Source of the DNA: a virus | Length of the DNA stretch: 28,029 nucleotides | Strand: one strand, 5' to 3' | IMG/VR virus record: IMGVR_UViG_3300005056_000023 | Location: 1-28,029 of that record | Shown: one piece after another, positions 13,735-22,692 of the stretch | How the letters are laid out: each line of letters begins with the position of its first letter | Position numbering within the stretch: position 1 is the stretch's first letter | Made by a program: the position numbers and the translations under genes | Notes under the pieces: model-generated | What the model was told of the DNA's origin: nothing | What the model saw: the letters and a program-made list of their open reading frames with translations, nothing else | The model's database searches: none

Positions 13735-14528
13735 CAGATGAAACCACGATCACAGATGAATCTTTGCTTAGCCAAGCGACGGATGGCGCGACGCCGCCAG
13801 CGTCGGGAGATGCGCCAAATCCAGAGGGAAGCGCTCCACCAGCAGAAGGATCCAGACACGAGTTCGTCCTTGACAAATACCGAGCAGAAGGAAGAACAGA
13901 AGATCAAGCCTTAGCAGAGCAGGCCAAAGGTTATGGTGAGCTTCAGACTAAGTTTGGCTCGTTCACTGGCTCACCTGAAGCCTACGAGGTCAATCTCTCT
14001 GATGATATTGTGGAAAAAGGCATAGAGATTAATTCAGAAGACCCGCTATTGGTTCGTGCAATGGAGTTTGCCAAAGCATCCAATATGAGTCAGGAAGGAT
14101 TTAACCAAATGGTTAACCTTCACGTTGAAAACCAACTGGCTGAGCAGCAGGCTCTTACCGAGAATAAAGACAGCGAATTCAAAGGCTTAGGCAGTAATGC
14201 GCAAAGCAGAATCGATTCTGTCAACTCGTTTATTAGCGCTAATTTTGACGCTGAAACCGTATCTGCAATACAGGGCATGGCAAACAGTGCTGAGAGTATC
14301 ACAGCAATTGAAGCTCTTATTGCTAAAGGTAGAACCGCACCTATTGACGGCGAAGGCGCTGAAGGTGACGCTATTGGTGTTACAGCTGATGACATTAAAG
14401 CAATGCAGTTTGAGACGGATGATAACGGAAACCGCCGCATTCATACCGATAAAGCTTTTGCTGCTGAGTTCAGGAAAAAACAGGCTCTACTATATGGCTC
14501 CGACCCCTTCCGACAGCAGATAGGTTGA
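13731..14528 (+). CDS. Capsid assembly scaffolding protein
   Basis: A 265-residue acidic protein. The first ~40 residues are Ser/Pro/Ala/Gly-rich and disordered, followed by F-V-L-D-K-Y-R-A-E-G-R-T near 45-56 and Y-G-E-L-Q-T-K-F-G near 68-76. A long Glu/Gln-rich helical middle comes next, and the basic C-terminal region ends near F-R-Q-Q-I-G. Length, charge, disorder and position right before the capsid gene fit T7 gp9-type scaffold, which guides prohead assembly and is then removed. The C-terminal basic helix would contact the capsid protein. No sign of a fused protease. Confidence 0.8.
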   Translation: MTDETTITDESLLSQATDGATPPASGDAPNPEGSAPPAEGSRHEFVLDKYRAEGRTEDQALAEQAKGYGELQTKFGSFTGSPEAYEVNLSDDIVEKGIEINSEDPLLVRAMEFAKASNMSQEGFNQMVNLHVENQLAEQQALTENKDSEFKGLGSNAQSRIDSVNSFISANFDAETVSAIQGMANSAESITAIEALIAKGRTAPIDGEGAEGDAIGVTADDIKAMQFETDDNGNRRIHTDKAFAAEFRKKQALLYGSDPFRQQIG

Positions 14529-14584
14529 ATTTGCACAGAAATCAAACTATTATCTAAACATATCCCACCGATACCCTCATTGAG

Positions 14585-14633
14585 GCCGGAAAAAAAGGAT
14601 GATCTTTGTTCTACGATCAAACCATTTTCCGGC
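14585..14633 (+). other. Nested inverted repeat before the capsid gene
   Basis: Outer arms GCCGGAAAA (14585-14593) and TTTTCCGGC (14625-14633) are perfect over 9 bases. Inner arms TGATC (14600-14604) and GATCA (14615-14619) sit inside with a 10-base loop. No T-run follows on either strand, so a terminator is unlikely. A double-stranded RNA of this kind suits an RNase III processing site or a regulatory stem. In T7 the corresponding gap holds the strong capsid promoter. Confidence 0.65.
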
Positions 14634-14677
14634 ACCTTGATCTAGAGCCATACTAGATACTCAAAGAGGGACATAAA

Positions 14678-15541
14678 ATGTCTAAGTTTCTAACAAACGC
14701 AGCCGTTATCGAGTTTGACAGTGAAGTCAAGCACGAGTACCAAGGCTCAGGTAAGCTACGTAATACTATTTCCATTCGAACCGGCGTTGTTGGTGAATCT
14801 TATAAGTTCACACGCATGGGTAAAGGCGTAGCCAACCAGAAAGCAAGTCAAGCCGACGTTACACCAATGGATATCAGCCATGATCGTCAAACGGCTAATA
14901 TGGCCAACTGGCTTGCCCCTGAATACACCGATATCTTCGACCAGGCAGAAGTCAACTTTGAAGAGAAGCAGGAATTGGCGCAAACAATCGCCAAAGCCAT
15001 TTCTCGACGAGAAGACCAAATCATCATTGATGCAATTGCCGCTATCTCTTTTGTTTCCACAAACGATGAAGATGCAGATACAGGCAGAGTCTTTGATGAT
15101 TCAGCCACAACCAACTTCACGCTTGATCTAGTTCGAAAGGCCGCCGGTCATTTGGACGATATTGAATCAGATGAAGATAACCGTCACATTGTTTTACGCG
15201 CCTTGGCTCTTCAAAAGTTGCTAGAGGATCCTGAAGTTACGAGCTCTGATTTTGCAACAGTGAAAGCTCTGGTGAATGGAACTTTGGATTCCTACATGGG
15301 GTTTAAATTCCACAAGATCGGTACTCGTGCCGAGGGTGGATTACCTGGCGCTGTCAATGACCGTACAGCCTTTGCATACCATAAAACGGCTGTTGGTATC
15401 GCTATTGGTATCGACATGAAAACAACCATTGATTGGATTGCTCAGAAAACATCATGGTTAGCTAACGGCATGTTCAAGGCTGGCGCTGTAGTTCGCGAGC
15501 CTCAAGGCATCGTTAAAATGCAGTATGACGAAGCCGTATAA
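14678..15541 (+). CDS. Major capsid protein
   Basis: A 287-residue protein. It starts SKFLTNAAVIEFDSEVKH, then R-T-G-V-V-G-E-S-Y-K-F and a helical stretch around Q-E-L-A-Q-T-I-A-K-A-I-S-R-R-E-D near 99-114, then strand-rich segments towards V-V-R-E-P-Q-G-I-V-K-M-Q-Y-D. This matches the capsid type of short-tailed phages with HK97-like fold. A strong Shine-Dalgarno (GAGGGACATAAA) precedes the ATG. It lies directly after the scaffold and between a structured spacer and a terminator, which fits very high expression. The mature shell would be icosahedral. Confidence 0.85.
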   Translation: MSKFLTNAAVIEFDSEVKHEYQGSGKLRNTISIRTGVVGESYKFTRMGKGVANQKASQADVTPMDISHDRQTANMANWLAPEYTDIFDQAEVNFEEKQELAQTIAKAISRREDQIIIDAIAAISFVSTNDEDADTGRVFDDSATTNFTLDLVRKAAGHLDDIESDEDNRHIVLRALALQKLLEDPEVTSSDFATVKALVNGTLDSYMGFKFHKIGTRAEGGLPGAVNDRTAFAYHKTAVGIAIGIDMKTTIDWIAQKTSWLANGMFKAGAVVREPQGIVKMQYDEAV

Positions 15542-15554
15542 TCTCGGTTGATTT

Positions 15555-15575
15555 GGGGGTGAAAGCCCCTTTTTT
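15555..15575 (+). terminator. Terminator after the capsid gene, GAAA tetraloop
   Basis: GGGGT (15556-15560), GAAA, GCCCC (15565-15569) form a 5-bp stem with GNRA loop followed by six T (15570-15575). It lies 14 bases after the capsid stop. The following genes still have ribosome sites, so read-through is expected, as at the T7 terminator after gene 10. Confidence 0.85.
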
Positions 15576-15599
15576 ACAAATAAATTTGGAGAATATATC

Positions 15600-15875
15600 A
15601 TGGCTTTTTTAGCAACTGCATTTGTGCCAATGAGTAGCATGGCGAACAGCAATGCTCCACGGCACTTTAGTTACACAACCCCAGATTCCAAGGCCACAGT
15701 TGTGGCTTCTGGTTATTTCGATGCTGCAGCACTCACGCTAGGCTTGAAACAGGGGGATATAATCTGGTCAGTTGATGCTAATGGCGGAACGGAAACGTTC
15801 ACAACCATTTTCATTGATGCGGTCAGTGGCGCTGGCGTGGTCACGGTTTTGAGTACAGTTCAAATACTGGCTTAA
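15600..15875 (+). CDS. Small decoration-like protein
   Basis: A 91-residue beta-rich protein after the capsid terminator, with TGGAGA as ribosome site. Residues about 17-58 carry N-A-P-R-H-F-S-Y-T-T-P-D-S-K-A, then S-G-Y-F-D, then Q-G-D-I-I-W-S-V. This module also begins the next, longer gene. Such short proteins after the capsid gene in podoviruses are often head decoration or fibre-base proteins. No membrane segment or signal. It lies between two terminators, which may give a level of expression between capsid and fibre. Confidence 0.65.
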   Translation: MAFLATAFVPMSSMANSNAPRHFSYTTPDSKATVVASGYFDAAALTLGLKQGDIIWSVDANGGTETFTTIFIDAVSGAGVVTVLSTVQILA

Positions 15876-15895
15876 TTTGTAGTGACTAAGAAAAT

Positions 15896-15924
15896 AATAA
15901 AGGCGGCTGATGTCGCCTTTATTT
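15896..15924 (+). terminator. Second terminator, 10-bp stem
   Basis: AATAAAGGCG (15896-15905) and CGCCTTTATT (15914-15923) are perfect reverse complements with an 8-base loop. The T-rich right arm gives a usable T stretch on the + strand, and the A-rich left arm gives one on the - strand. It ends 15 bases before the next start codon. Confidence 0.75.
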
Positions 15925-15938
15925 CGAAGGAGTGAACA

Positions 15939-17330
15939 ATGTCATTTAATCAAGCGGCATTCGCAAGCGTTGGAGCCCATTCATCCAACACCCCCAAAAT
16001 CTACTCATATCAATCTAACGACACTTTAGCCCAGGTTACTGCAGACAACTATTTCATAGATAAGCGATTCCAACTATCTGATGGTGATTGGATTTTTGCC
16101 GTGTTATCTGATGACCGGGTATTTCTGCAGGTTCAGGCTGACAGCTCAACCGCACTGAATAACGTTGGCGGGGTATTTGCAGAAACTGTAAAGGTTATCA
16201 ACAGCAAATCGCAACTACCCTCCCCATCCGGTGGCGTTATAGTGCTGGACGGCAATATAAATTACGAGCTTGGGAAAGATTTATCTCTTGGCACCGATGA
16301 GCTTGACGTAAGCGCGGGAAATATTTCATGGACAAGTAAGAACCTGGCCGGACCTAAACTGACTTATACCGGTTCAGGCACGATGTTTACTGGCGTCGAC
16401 GCACAATTTACAGCCAAAGACGCTAGATTTGGATGCCCCAACGGTCAGGCTTTTGACTTTTCTGACGTTGCTAGCCCAGGATCAAGCATTATATTGCTTG
16501 ATACTATCCAGATTGATGATTGTGGAACCTTTGGCGTTTTTGATGACTTATTGTCAATTGTCATTGCTGACTCAAATTCACTGAATTGTGACCAAGGGGC
16601 TTTATTAAAAGGCACCAATTGGCTTATTCAGTCGTTTATAAAATTTGCACTTGTATCGACTCAGGCAACATTCAAGGGTATTGATTTTGGAACGGCGGAA
16701 ACGCCAAACGTCGAGATAGCAAACTTGTTTTTTGCTGGTCCTTCAGGTGCTATTGGTGTTACCGGCGCAACAAATAGCGCCAATATAGCGACAGATGGAA
16801 TCGGAACGTTTAGAGATTCTAACTTTGTCGGTGATATTACCGAAACCACCAACATCACTCCTGATGACATTAGATGGGCATTCGATCTAAATAGTGGGCT
16901 GGCTGACACTATGCCTGACGCCATGGTTTCATTGCAGGGTAACGCGGTGGAGACGGTTATCGCTAGCGCTGGCGTAGCTGTTCAGATACCAGGAACATGG
17001 GTGGTTGAAAGGCAATCGCTATTCATTGCTCTAACGGACGGTTCTATTCAATATAAAGGGGAGAGACCATTAACAACCCCTATTGATTTCGTGACCACAG
17101 AAAAGTCAGCAAGCGGAACCAATAAAGATACAACTACATATGTAGCACTGAATGGGTCAATAATTACAAACAGCGGAAGATCAAACGAAGTGGGGCAGAA
17201 CAATCCACAACCAAACGCAGGAATATGGCAACTAACATTAGTTAAAGACGATATTTTAACATTGTGGCACGCCAACAACACAGATACAGTCAATCTCGTG
17301 GTCGTTGATGGAATAAGTAGAGTTCGTTAA
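15939..17330 (+). CDS. Head-fibre-type virion protein
   Basis: A 463-residue protein. Residues 1-60 repeat the module of the small upstream gene (SYQSNDTLAQV, N-Y-F, D-G-D-W-I-F). Residues about 75-330 are a repeated-strand domain with short Gly/Asp turns, probably a beta-helix or trimeric stack (F-T-A-K-D-A-R-F-G, then A-F-D-F-S-D-V-A). From about 335 a compact C-terminal knob begins V-E-T-V-I-A-S-A-G-V-A-V-Q-I-P-G-T-W and runs to the end. The strong AAGGAGTG ribosome site suggests good translation. It probably decorates the head and binds a cell-surface target. No catalytic residues assigned. Confidence 0.65.
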   Translation: MSFNQAAFASVGAHSSNTPKIYSYQSNDTLAQVTADNYFIDKRFQLSDGDWIFAVLSDDRVFLQVQADSSTALNNVGGVFAETVKVINSKSQLPSPSGGVIVLDGNINYELGKDLSLGTDELDVSAGNISWTSKNLAGPKLTYTGSGTMFTGVDAQFTAKDARFGCPNGQAFDFSDVASPGSSIILLDTIQIDDCGTFGVFDDLLSIVIADSNSLNCDQGALLKGTNWLIQSFIKFALVSTQATFKGIDFGTAETPNVEIANLFFAGPSGAIGVTGATNSANIATDGIGTFRDSNFVGDITETTNITPDDIRWAFDLNSGLADTMPDAMVSLQGNAVETVIASAGVAVQIPGTWVVERQSLFIALTDGSIQYKGERPLTTPIDFVTTEKSASGTNKDTTTYVALNGSIITNSGRSNEVGQNNPQPNAGIWQLTLVKDDILTLWHANNTDTVNLVVVDGISRVR

Positions 17331-17341
17331 TAGGTGAAAAA

Positions 17342-17557
17342 ATGGAATATGCTGAACTAGAAAATCTCGTAAGAAAAATGATGGCTTTGCAATGTACTTG
17401 TGTCGCCAAACAAAAGGATTTCAAGAAGAGAGAGCTTTTTGACTTAATGGAGCAATCACAAGGCGAGGCTCTAGGCATTGGTAAGTGCATATCATTGCTT
17501 GGTGAGATATATCCAGAAGAAATAAAAACGATAACTCACTGCGAAGAAGTAAGTTAA
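17342..17557 (+). CDS. Hypothetical small protein with C-x-C motif
   Basis: A 71-residue protein with AGGTGA ribosome site, 11 bases after the fibre gene and 12 bases before tail tubular A. It is helical and acidic, with Leu/Met-rich ends. It has Cys at 18 and 20 (Q-C-T-C-V), Cys49 and a late Cys67, so metal binding is possible. I do not recognise a family. It could be a tail-assembly chaperone, but this is only from position. Confidence 0.55.
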   Translation: MEYAELENLVRKMMALQCTCVAKQKDFKKRELFDLMEQSQGEALGIGKCISLLGEIYPEEIKTITHCEEVS

Positions 17558-17569
17558 AGGGGTTTAATT

Positions 17570-18148
17570 ATGGCAAACAGCGAAATTGACATAGCATCCA
17601 ACGCCCTTATATTAATCGGTGACGAGCCAATCAGTAGCTTCACTGATCCGGGCGCCGGGGCTACCGCTGCTGCCAATTTATACCAAGGAATAAAAGAGGC
17701 TGTATTGTCAGCATACCCATGGCCTTGGGCGCTAAAAGAGCAGTCACTTTCCAGGCTGTCAGCAGAGCCCGACAGTAGAGTCAACTTCAAGTACCAATTT
17801 CAAAAGCCAACTGATTACCTGAGAATTTGGCAAGTTATGCCCCATCATTATTACGAAGAGGTTGGTAGCCTTATTTACTCGAATGAACCAGCGCTATTCA
17901 TGCGTTATATTTTTGATGCACCTGAGACAATAATGACGCCTGGTTTCGTAAAAGCGCTTGAGTATCAGCTTGCCTCTGAATTTGCAATGCCTGTGACTGA
18001 GGATGAAAAGAAAGCGGCGTTTTATGAAAAAAAGGCAATCAGGCAAATAGCAATTGCATCGAACATTGATAGCCAGGGACACCCGCAAAAATCAATTGTG
18101 GATAGTCCATTTATTGACGCTAGAAGCAGCGGAAGCGGGAGGTTTTAA
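17570..18148 (+). CDS. Tail tubular protein A (gp11-type adaptor)
   Basis: A 192-residue protein with the T7 gp11 pattern: I-A-S-N-A-L-I-L-I-G-D-E-P-I near 8-21, then A-A-N-L-Y near 34-38 and L-S-A-Y-P-W-P-W-A near 46-54. This last motif is diagnostic for the family, which forms the ring that binds the portal and carries the nozzle. A Shine-Dalgarno AAAGGGG precedes the ATG. The C-terminal helix region and Ser/Gly-rich end are usual. It is followed after two bases by tail tubular B. Confidence 0.88.
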   Translation: MANSEIDIASNALILIGDEPISSFTDPGAGATAAANLYQGIKEAVLSAYPWPWALKEQSLSRLSAEPDSRVNFKYQFQKPTDYLRIWQVMPHHYYEEVGSLIYSNEPALFMRYIFDAPETIMTPGFVKALEYQLASEFAMPVTEDEKKAAFYEKKAIRQIAIASNIDSQGHPQKSIVDSPFIDARSSGSGRF

Positions 18149-18150
18149 AA

Positions 18151-20208
18151 GTGGGACTTTGGACTGCACAAACATCTTTCACTCGCGGCGAGCTAGATCC
18201 CAAGCTTGCTGGCAGAACTGACCTTGAGAGCTACTATAAAGGCGCTTTTGAACTAACTAATGTACTTTCTATACCGCAAGGTGGGGCGCAAAAACGACCA
18301 GGCATGGAGCACTTGGGCGATGCCATCAATGATGGTCGGTTGGAGAATTTCAGCTTTAACGTTGAGCAAAACTATTTGTTGGTATTCTCTGCCTTGCGTA
18401 TGGAAATATACAAATCTGGAGTTTTACAAACCAACATCAATGGATCTGGCAATGATTATTTGGTTACAACGCTAACCCTTTCCCAGATTCAAACGATGGA
18501 TTATATCCAGTCAGCAGACACGATAATAATCACACATGAAGATGTTGAAACGCAGATAATACAAAGAACCTCTGATACTAGTTGGACAATTGCGGCTGTC
18601 ACCTTTGTCAATATTCCTCAATTTGATTTTGATGACGGGTCAAGCCCAACGCCAGTGGATGAGGTTCAGCGAATAATCCTTCTAAATATTGAGCAGGGTG
18701 CAACAATAAGGCTTGGGCTGGAAGGCATACTGACTGAAGCTTTTAGTTATGAAGGCTCGAATTCCGAAATGGCCACGTCAATACAGGAACAAATCCAGGC
18801 TTTGCCAAACACTGCCGCAACTGGAGTATCAGTTGTGGTGTTAGGTGGAGGCAGCGAATTAAATGCCACTTTCGATGTCACTTTTTCGGGTGCGTCCGCT
18901 AAAGATTGGCGACTTTTGACAGGGCTTGTTGTTCAAGGTGATGTAGGGGCTGATGGATCCATAAACTCATCCAGAACAGCGACAGGAACATCAAGAAAAG
19001 AAGATACGTGGAGTAGCGCTCGTGGCTGGCCTAGAACAGCGACTTTTCACGAGTCACGACTTTGGTTCGGTGGCTCCAAATCTAGACCGTCCACGGTTTG
19101 GGGTAGCAATGTAAATCAGCTGTTCAACTTTGATGCAGGACGCTCGCTTGATGATCAAGCAATTGAGGCAACATTATCAACTGATCAAGTTAACGCAATC
19201 AATGGGATTATATCGAATCGCACGCTACAGGTGTTTACCTCTGGAGCTGAGTTTTATGTGCCAGCATCACCTATTACCCCCGAAAATATAGCGGTCAAGG
19301 CGCAAACAAACCTAGGCTCAAAGAGATTGCGTCCGATAGTCCTTGAGGGAACCACGATATTTATGCAAAGAACTGGAAAAGCTTTGTTTCAGTTCCAATT
19401 TATCGATGCTTTCCAGTCAAATGAATCAAGAAGCGTATCAATACTTGCGCCCCATTTAATTAATGATCCCGTTCAGATGGCTATTAGGAAAGGCGCTGCC
19501 ACTTCTGACGCGAACTATTTGTATTTAGTGGGTGACGATGGAAAGCTTACCGTTTTTAACTCCAACGCAATAGAGGGCGTGCAGGCATTTACAAGATGGG
19601 AGAATGACGGCTTTATAGTATCGGTTTCAGTGGTTGACGATCAGGTTTATACACTTACAAAACGAACAATAAACAGCGTTATTGTTTATCATATAGAGCG
19701 TGAAAACCTTAACCTTTTCATGGACTCGGGTGTGTATGACGCCTCGTTCACTGGCACTGTCTTTACGGGTCTTGGTCATTTAGAGGGAGAAACCGTTGAG
19801 CTTAAGATAAATGGAGCGGTTCAATCTGACAAAGTGGTTTCTAGCGGTCAAATAACAGTTAGTGACGATTCGTTGACCAATGCTATAGTTGAAGTGGGGC
19901 TTAGTTTTAGACCCAGGATAGAAACAATGCCCTGGAACATAAATCTCGAAAATGGGCCAACAGCTGCACAGAAAAAAAGAATACTTAGGGTGGCGGTACA
20001 TTTGTTTGAATCGAACGGCGTTGAGGTCAATGGAGCATTGTTGGCTGATAAAACCATAGGTCAGGATCAATTTGACTCGCCGTCACCACAAACAGGGTTT
20101 AAGAGAATATTCGGCCTTGGTTGGAGCTTAGAGGCTTCGGTTGTAATCACTCAGGCAACACCCATGCCATTCACGATTTTGTCACTTTTGATGGAGGTGA
20201 AAACATAA
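18151..20208 (+). CDS. Tail tubular protein B (gp12-type nozzle)
   Basis: A 685-residue protein with GTG start, preceded by GGGAGG at 7 bases. The start is typical of the family: F-T-R-G-E-L-D-P-K-L-A-G-R-T-D, then Y-Y-K-G-A, then N-V-L-S-I-P-Q-G-G-A-Q-K-R-P-G. Downstream W-P-R-T-A-T-F-H-E-S-R-L-W-F-G-G and the beta-propeller-like strands also match. It builds the tubular nozzle of the short tail. There is no lytic domain in it. Confidence 0.9.
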   Translation: MGLWTAQTSFTRGELDPKLAGRTDLESYYKGAFELTNVLSIPQGGAQKRPGMEHLGDAINDGRLENFSFNVEQNYLLVFSALRMEIYKSGVLQTNINGSGNDYLVTTLTLSQIQTMDYIQSADTIIITHEDVETQIIQRTSDTSWTIAAVTFVNIPQFDFDDGSSPTPVDEVQRIILLNIEQGATIRLGLEGILTEAFSYEGSNSEMATSIQEQIQALPNTAATGVSVVVLGGGSELNATFDVTFSGASAKDWRLLTGLVVQGDVGADGSINSSRTATGTSRKEDTWSSARGWPRTATFHESRLWFGGSKSRPSTVWGSNVNQLFNFDAGRSLDDQAIEATLSTDQVNAINGIISNRTLQVFTSGAEFYVPASPITPENIAVKAQTNLGSKRLRPIVLEGTTIFMQRTGKALFQFQFIDAFQSNESRSVSILAPHLINDPVQMAIRKGAATSDANYLYLVGDDGKLTVFNSNAIEGVQAFTRWENDGFIVSVSVVDDQVYTLTKRTINSVIVYHIERENLNLFMDSGVYDASFTGTVFTGLGHLEGETVELKINGAVQSDKVVSSGQITVSDDSLTNAIVEVGLSFRPRIETMPWNINLENGPTAAQKKRILRVAVHLFESNGVEVNGALLADKTIGQDQFDSPSPQTGFKRIFGLGWSLEASVVITQATPMPFTILSLLMEVKT

Positions 20209-20209
20209 C

Positions 20210-20617
20210 ATGGCAGCCGCATTACCATTAATCTTAGCTGGTGGGTCGACGCTACTTAGCGCCTCACAGCAGGCCAGCGCCGGTCAAATTGCTCAACTTG
20301 AATCAAACGTCAAGTCAAAGCAGATAGAAACCGCCGCGGCACAAAGGGAAGCTGACAGAAAAGCCGGATTAGCTGAAGCAGCAGCAAGCCAGGTTTCAGC
20401 AGCTGGCGCTTCTGGCATTCAATTTGAAGGCTCGCCATTATCCATACTGGAAGAAGATATTCGCAAAGAAGAACAGGCTTCTCAGCGCGACATATTCCAA
20501 GCGAGAATAGGGGCGCAAGCAGAGCAGGCGCGTGGATCTGTTGCCCGTAGGATTGCCACTGGTAAAGCTCTCACAGGGCTACTTCAGTCTGGTCAGAAAT
20601 TTGCGGGGATTGTTTAA
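20210..20617 (+). CDS. Internal virion/ejection protein, gp14-type
   Basis: A 135-residue Ala/Gln/Glu-rich protein with a short hydrophobic N-terminus (LPLILAGGSTLL), then one long helix with I-E-T-A-A-A-Q-R-E-A-D-R-K-A and a conserved turn S-G-I-Q-F-E-G-S-P-L-S-I-L-E-E. This pattern is seen for the gp14-like core protein of T7-type phages, which is ejected first and anchors in the outer membrane. TGGAGGTGA is the ribosome site. The TAATG junction couples it to the next ejection gene. Confidence 0.75.
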   Translation: MAAALPLILAGGSTLLSASQQASAGQIAQLESNVKSKQIETAAAQREADRKAGLAEAAASQVSAAGASGIQFEGSPLSILEEDIRKEEQASQRDIFQARIGAQAEQARGSVARRIATGKALTGLLQSGQKFAGIV

Positions 20618-22692
20618 TGGCTAAGCGATTTACAGCAACTACGCAACTCGGAACGCCAAACCTAGGAACAGGCGCGGCCTCTGGTCTTATGGCGCTCGGT
20701 GATAAATTTGCGCAGTTTGGACAACAACAACTGCAGCAAGCAGAGCAGGAAGTCATTGAAAAGGCTACGGAATTAGGGAGGGCGGCTTTCACTGAAGGCG
20801 AAGCACCGGAATTTCAAGAAGAGCACTTTATCGGTGGCGTCAAGTCACAAGCTTTCAATAAAGGATTAAAGCACTCATATTTGTCTTCACTTTCCAATGA
20901 TCTGCGTCAAGATTTAGCAGGCGCCGAAAGAGACAGTCCTGATAATGTAATGGAATTCGACACCAAAACTGTTGGCTTACGAGCAGCCCTTGAATCTGAA
21001 GTTGATCCATTGGTTCGTCTTGATGTTCTGCAGGGGTTTGATGAACAAACAACGATGGCGCGAATTCGCATACAAAATAAACAGGCCGTTAGAATTAGAG
21101 GTGAACAGGTAGCCAATGCCAATGGCGAGCTATCCACTATCTCAGATAGCGCCCAAAGTCATGCCAGGGAAGGCGACCTTAGAAACTCTGCTGTTGATAT
21201 TCAGTCATATAACGAGAGTATTGACGCTGCCGTTGAAGCTGAGATATTCGACGTTTCAACTGCTGTAGCAATGAAGTCTAGTAATTCCCAATCAGTTCAG
21301 GAGCAACGCTTCATTGGTGACATAGAGCGGAGCGCTGACGTTGACGGGTTCCCGGTAGCATTTCAGGCCATTGAAGATTTACCACAGGCACCCCCAAATG
21401 ATGACTTTACCCAAAAAGAGTGGGATACCTTCAAGGGCCAAGCCACCACAGCATTGACCAAAAAACAGACTTTAGCGATTAAGTCAGAATCTGAACAATC
21501 TATAAAATTATCCCGTGAGATTTCCGACATTCAAATTCAAGCCCGAACCGGTACAGGGAACCCTGAAGCCATTGTTAAGCGGGTAGAGCAGTTATTTGAA
21601 TCTGGTGATGTGACGGAGCAGGAAAGAACCTCAATTTTCACCAATTTAATTAACAAGGAAAAGTCAGCTAGAAAGCAAGCTACTGATTTAAGTGGTGTTG
21701 CCAAGAGACTTGCGGGAAATGACGCCATTGTCCTTGATGATAAATCGGTCAACAAATACTACTCTGATATCCTTATGCCTTCACTAGAGGGGGTTTCAAG
21801 CATAGAGCAGGACGTTCAAAAAGCTCATTTTGTAGACAGAATGAAGCGAGTCCCTTCGGCCTTAAAAGCTGAGGTTATGACATTCCTTCAGTCAGAAAAC
21901 AGGGATTTGATAGTACGGGGCTCTCAGCTTATTGATCGATTTGACAATACCCCGGGGCTTTCAGAGAGAGAATTTAGCAATACAGAGCGCGCATTTGCTG
22001 AGCAGGTCGTTAGTTTGTCGGCAAACATGGAGCCAGAACAGGCAGTCACCTTGGCTCGACAGCTAACGGATCCAACCAACAAAGCTCGGATTGAATCAAG
22101 GACCACCGAATTAGCCGAAGACAAAAAAGGGTTTCGCCCTGTTGATTATCGTGACGTGGTAGACGATCACTTTGACCCAATTTTTGGATCCACAAGGGTT
22201 GGTGATATTGCTGGCGATCAGTTGGCGAAAGAATACGGCGATCAATACGAGGCTCTTTTTAAATCAGGCATGAGCAAAGAGGCGGCAAATGAAAAGTCTC
22301 TGCAGCTTATTGGGCGCAATTGGGCTGTTTCTGAGGTTACCAATAGGGCGATGAAATACCCTCCAGACCAGTATTATATGGTTAATGGTAGCGTTGATTA
22401 TATTCGCCCTCAGCTAGCCCGTGAAATCAACGAGCAAGGCGCTTTCCCTGAAGAGATACCAGAAGACAGAATGTTTCTACAGGCCACTGAGGACACAGCC
22501 AGGAGTGCCACGGGTGGCAAGCCCGCTTACAGAGTTGTGATCCTTGATGATGATGGAACTATTGCCCCGTTTTTTGGTGGTCTATGGTTTCCAAATCAAC
22601 AGGAAGAACTTAACCGAATTGAAGCCGAGAACAAAAAGCTGTTCGAAAAGCGTGCTAAAACTCCAGAGCCATTTGCTAGAAAGGGTAATTAA
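20617..22692 (+). CDS. Internal virion/ejection protein, gp15-type
   Basis: A 691-residue, mostly helical, Glu/Gln/Ala-rich protein without membrane segments. It starts A-K-R-F-T-A-T-T-Q-L-G and has many short helices (F-A-Q-F-G-Q-Q-Q-L-Q-Q-A-E-Q), as in gp15-like proteins that form the tube across the periplasm. A beta-rich C-terminal part near 600-660 carries D-Q-Y-Y-M-V-N-G-S-V. No transglycosylase motif is apparent. It overlaps its neighbours by one base on each side (TAATG), which fits stoichiometric synthesis of the ejection complex. The call is by position, size and composition. Confidence 0.7.
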   Translation: MAKRFTATTQLGTPNLGTGAASGLMALGDKFAQFGQQQLQQAEQEVIEKATELGRAAFTEGEAPEFQEEHFIGGVKSQAFNKGLKHSYLSSLSNDLRQDLAGAERDSPDNVMEFDTKTVGLRAALESEVDPLVRLDVLQGFDEQTTMARIRIQNKQAVRIRGEQVANANGELSTISDSAQSHAREGDLRNSAVDIQSYNESIDAAVEAEIFDVSTAVAMKSSNSQSVQEQRFIGDIERSADVDGFPVAFQAIEDLPQAPPNDDFTQKEWDTFKGQATTALTKKQTLAIKSESEQSIKLSREISDIQIQARTGTGNPEAIVKRVEQLFESGDVTEQERTSIFTNLINKEKSARKQATDLSGVAKRLAGNDAIVLDDKSVNKYYSDILMPSLEGVSSIEQDVQKAHFVDRMKRVPSALKAEVMTFLQSENRDLIVRGSQLIDRFDNTPGLSEREFSNTERAFAEQVVSLSANMEPEQAVTLARQLTDPTNKARIESRTTELAEDKKGFRPVDYRDVVDDHFDPIFGSTRVGDIAGDQLAKEYGDQYEALFKSGMSKEAANEKSLQLIGRNWAVSEVTNRAMKYPPDQYYMVNGSVDYIRPQLAREINEQGAFPEEIPEDRMFLQATEDTARSATGGKPAYRVVILDDDGTIAPFFGGLWFPNQQEELNRIEAENKKLFEKRAKTPEPFARKGN

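Noticed and set aside
15500-15600. Programmed frameshift at the capsid end, as for T7 gene 10
   Set aside because: No slippery heptamer is seen before the capsid stop; a terminator follows after 14 bases.
15970-15990. Hairpin GTTGGA ... TCCAAC in the first codons of the fibre-like gene
   Set aside because: Six-base arms within coding sequence with a long loop; likely chance.
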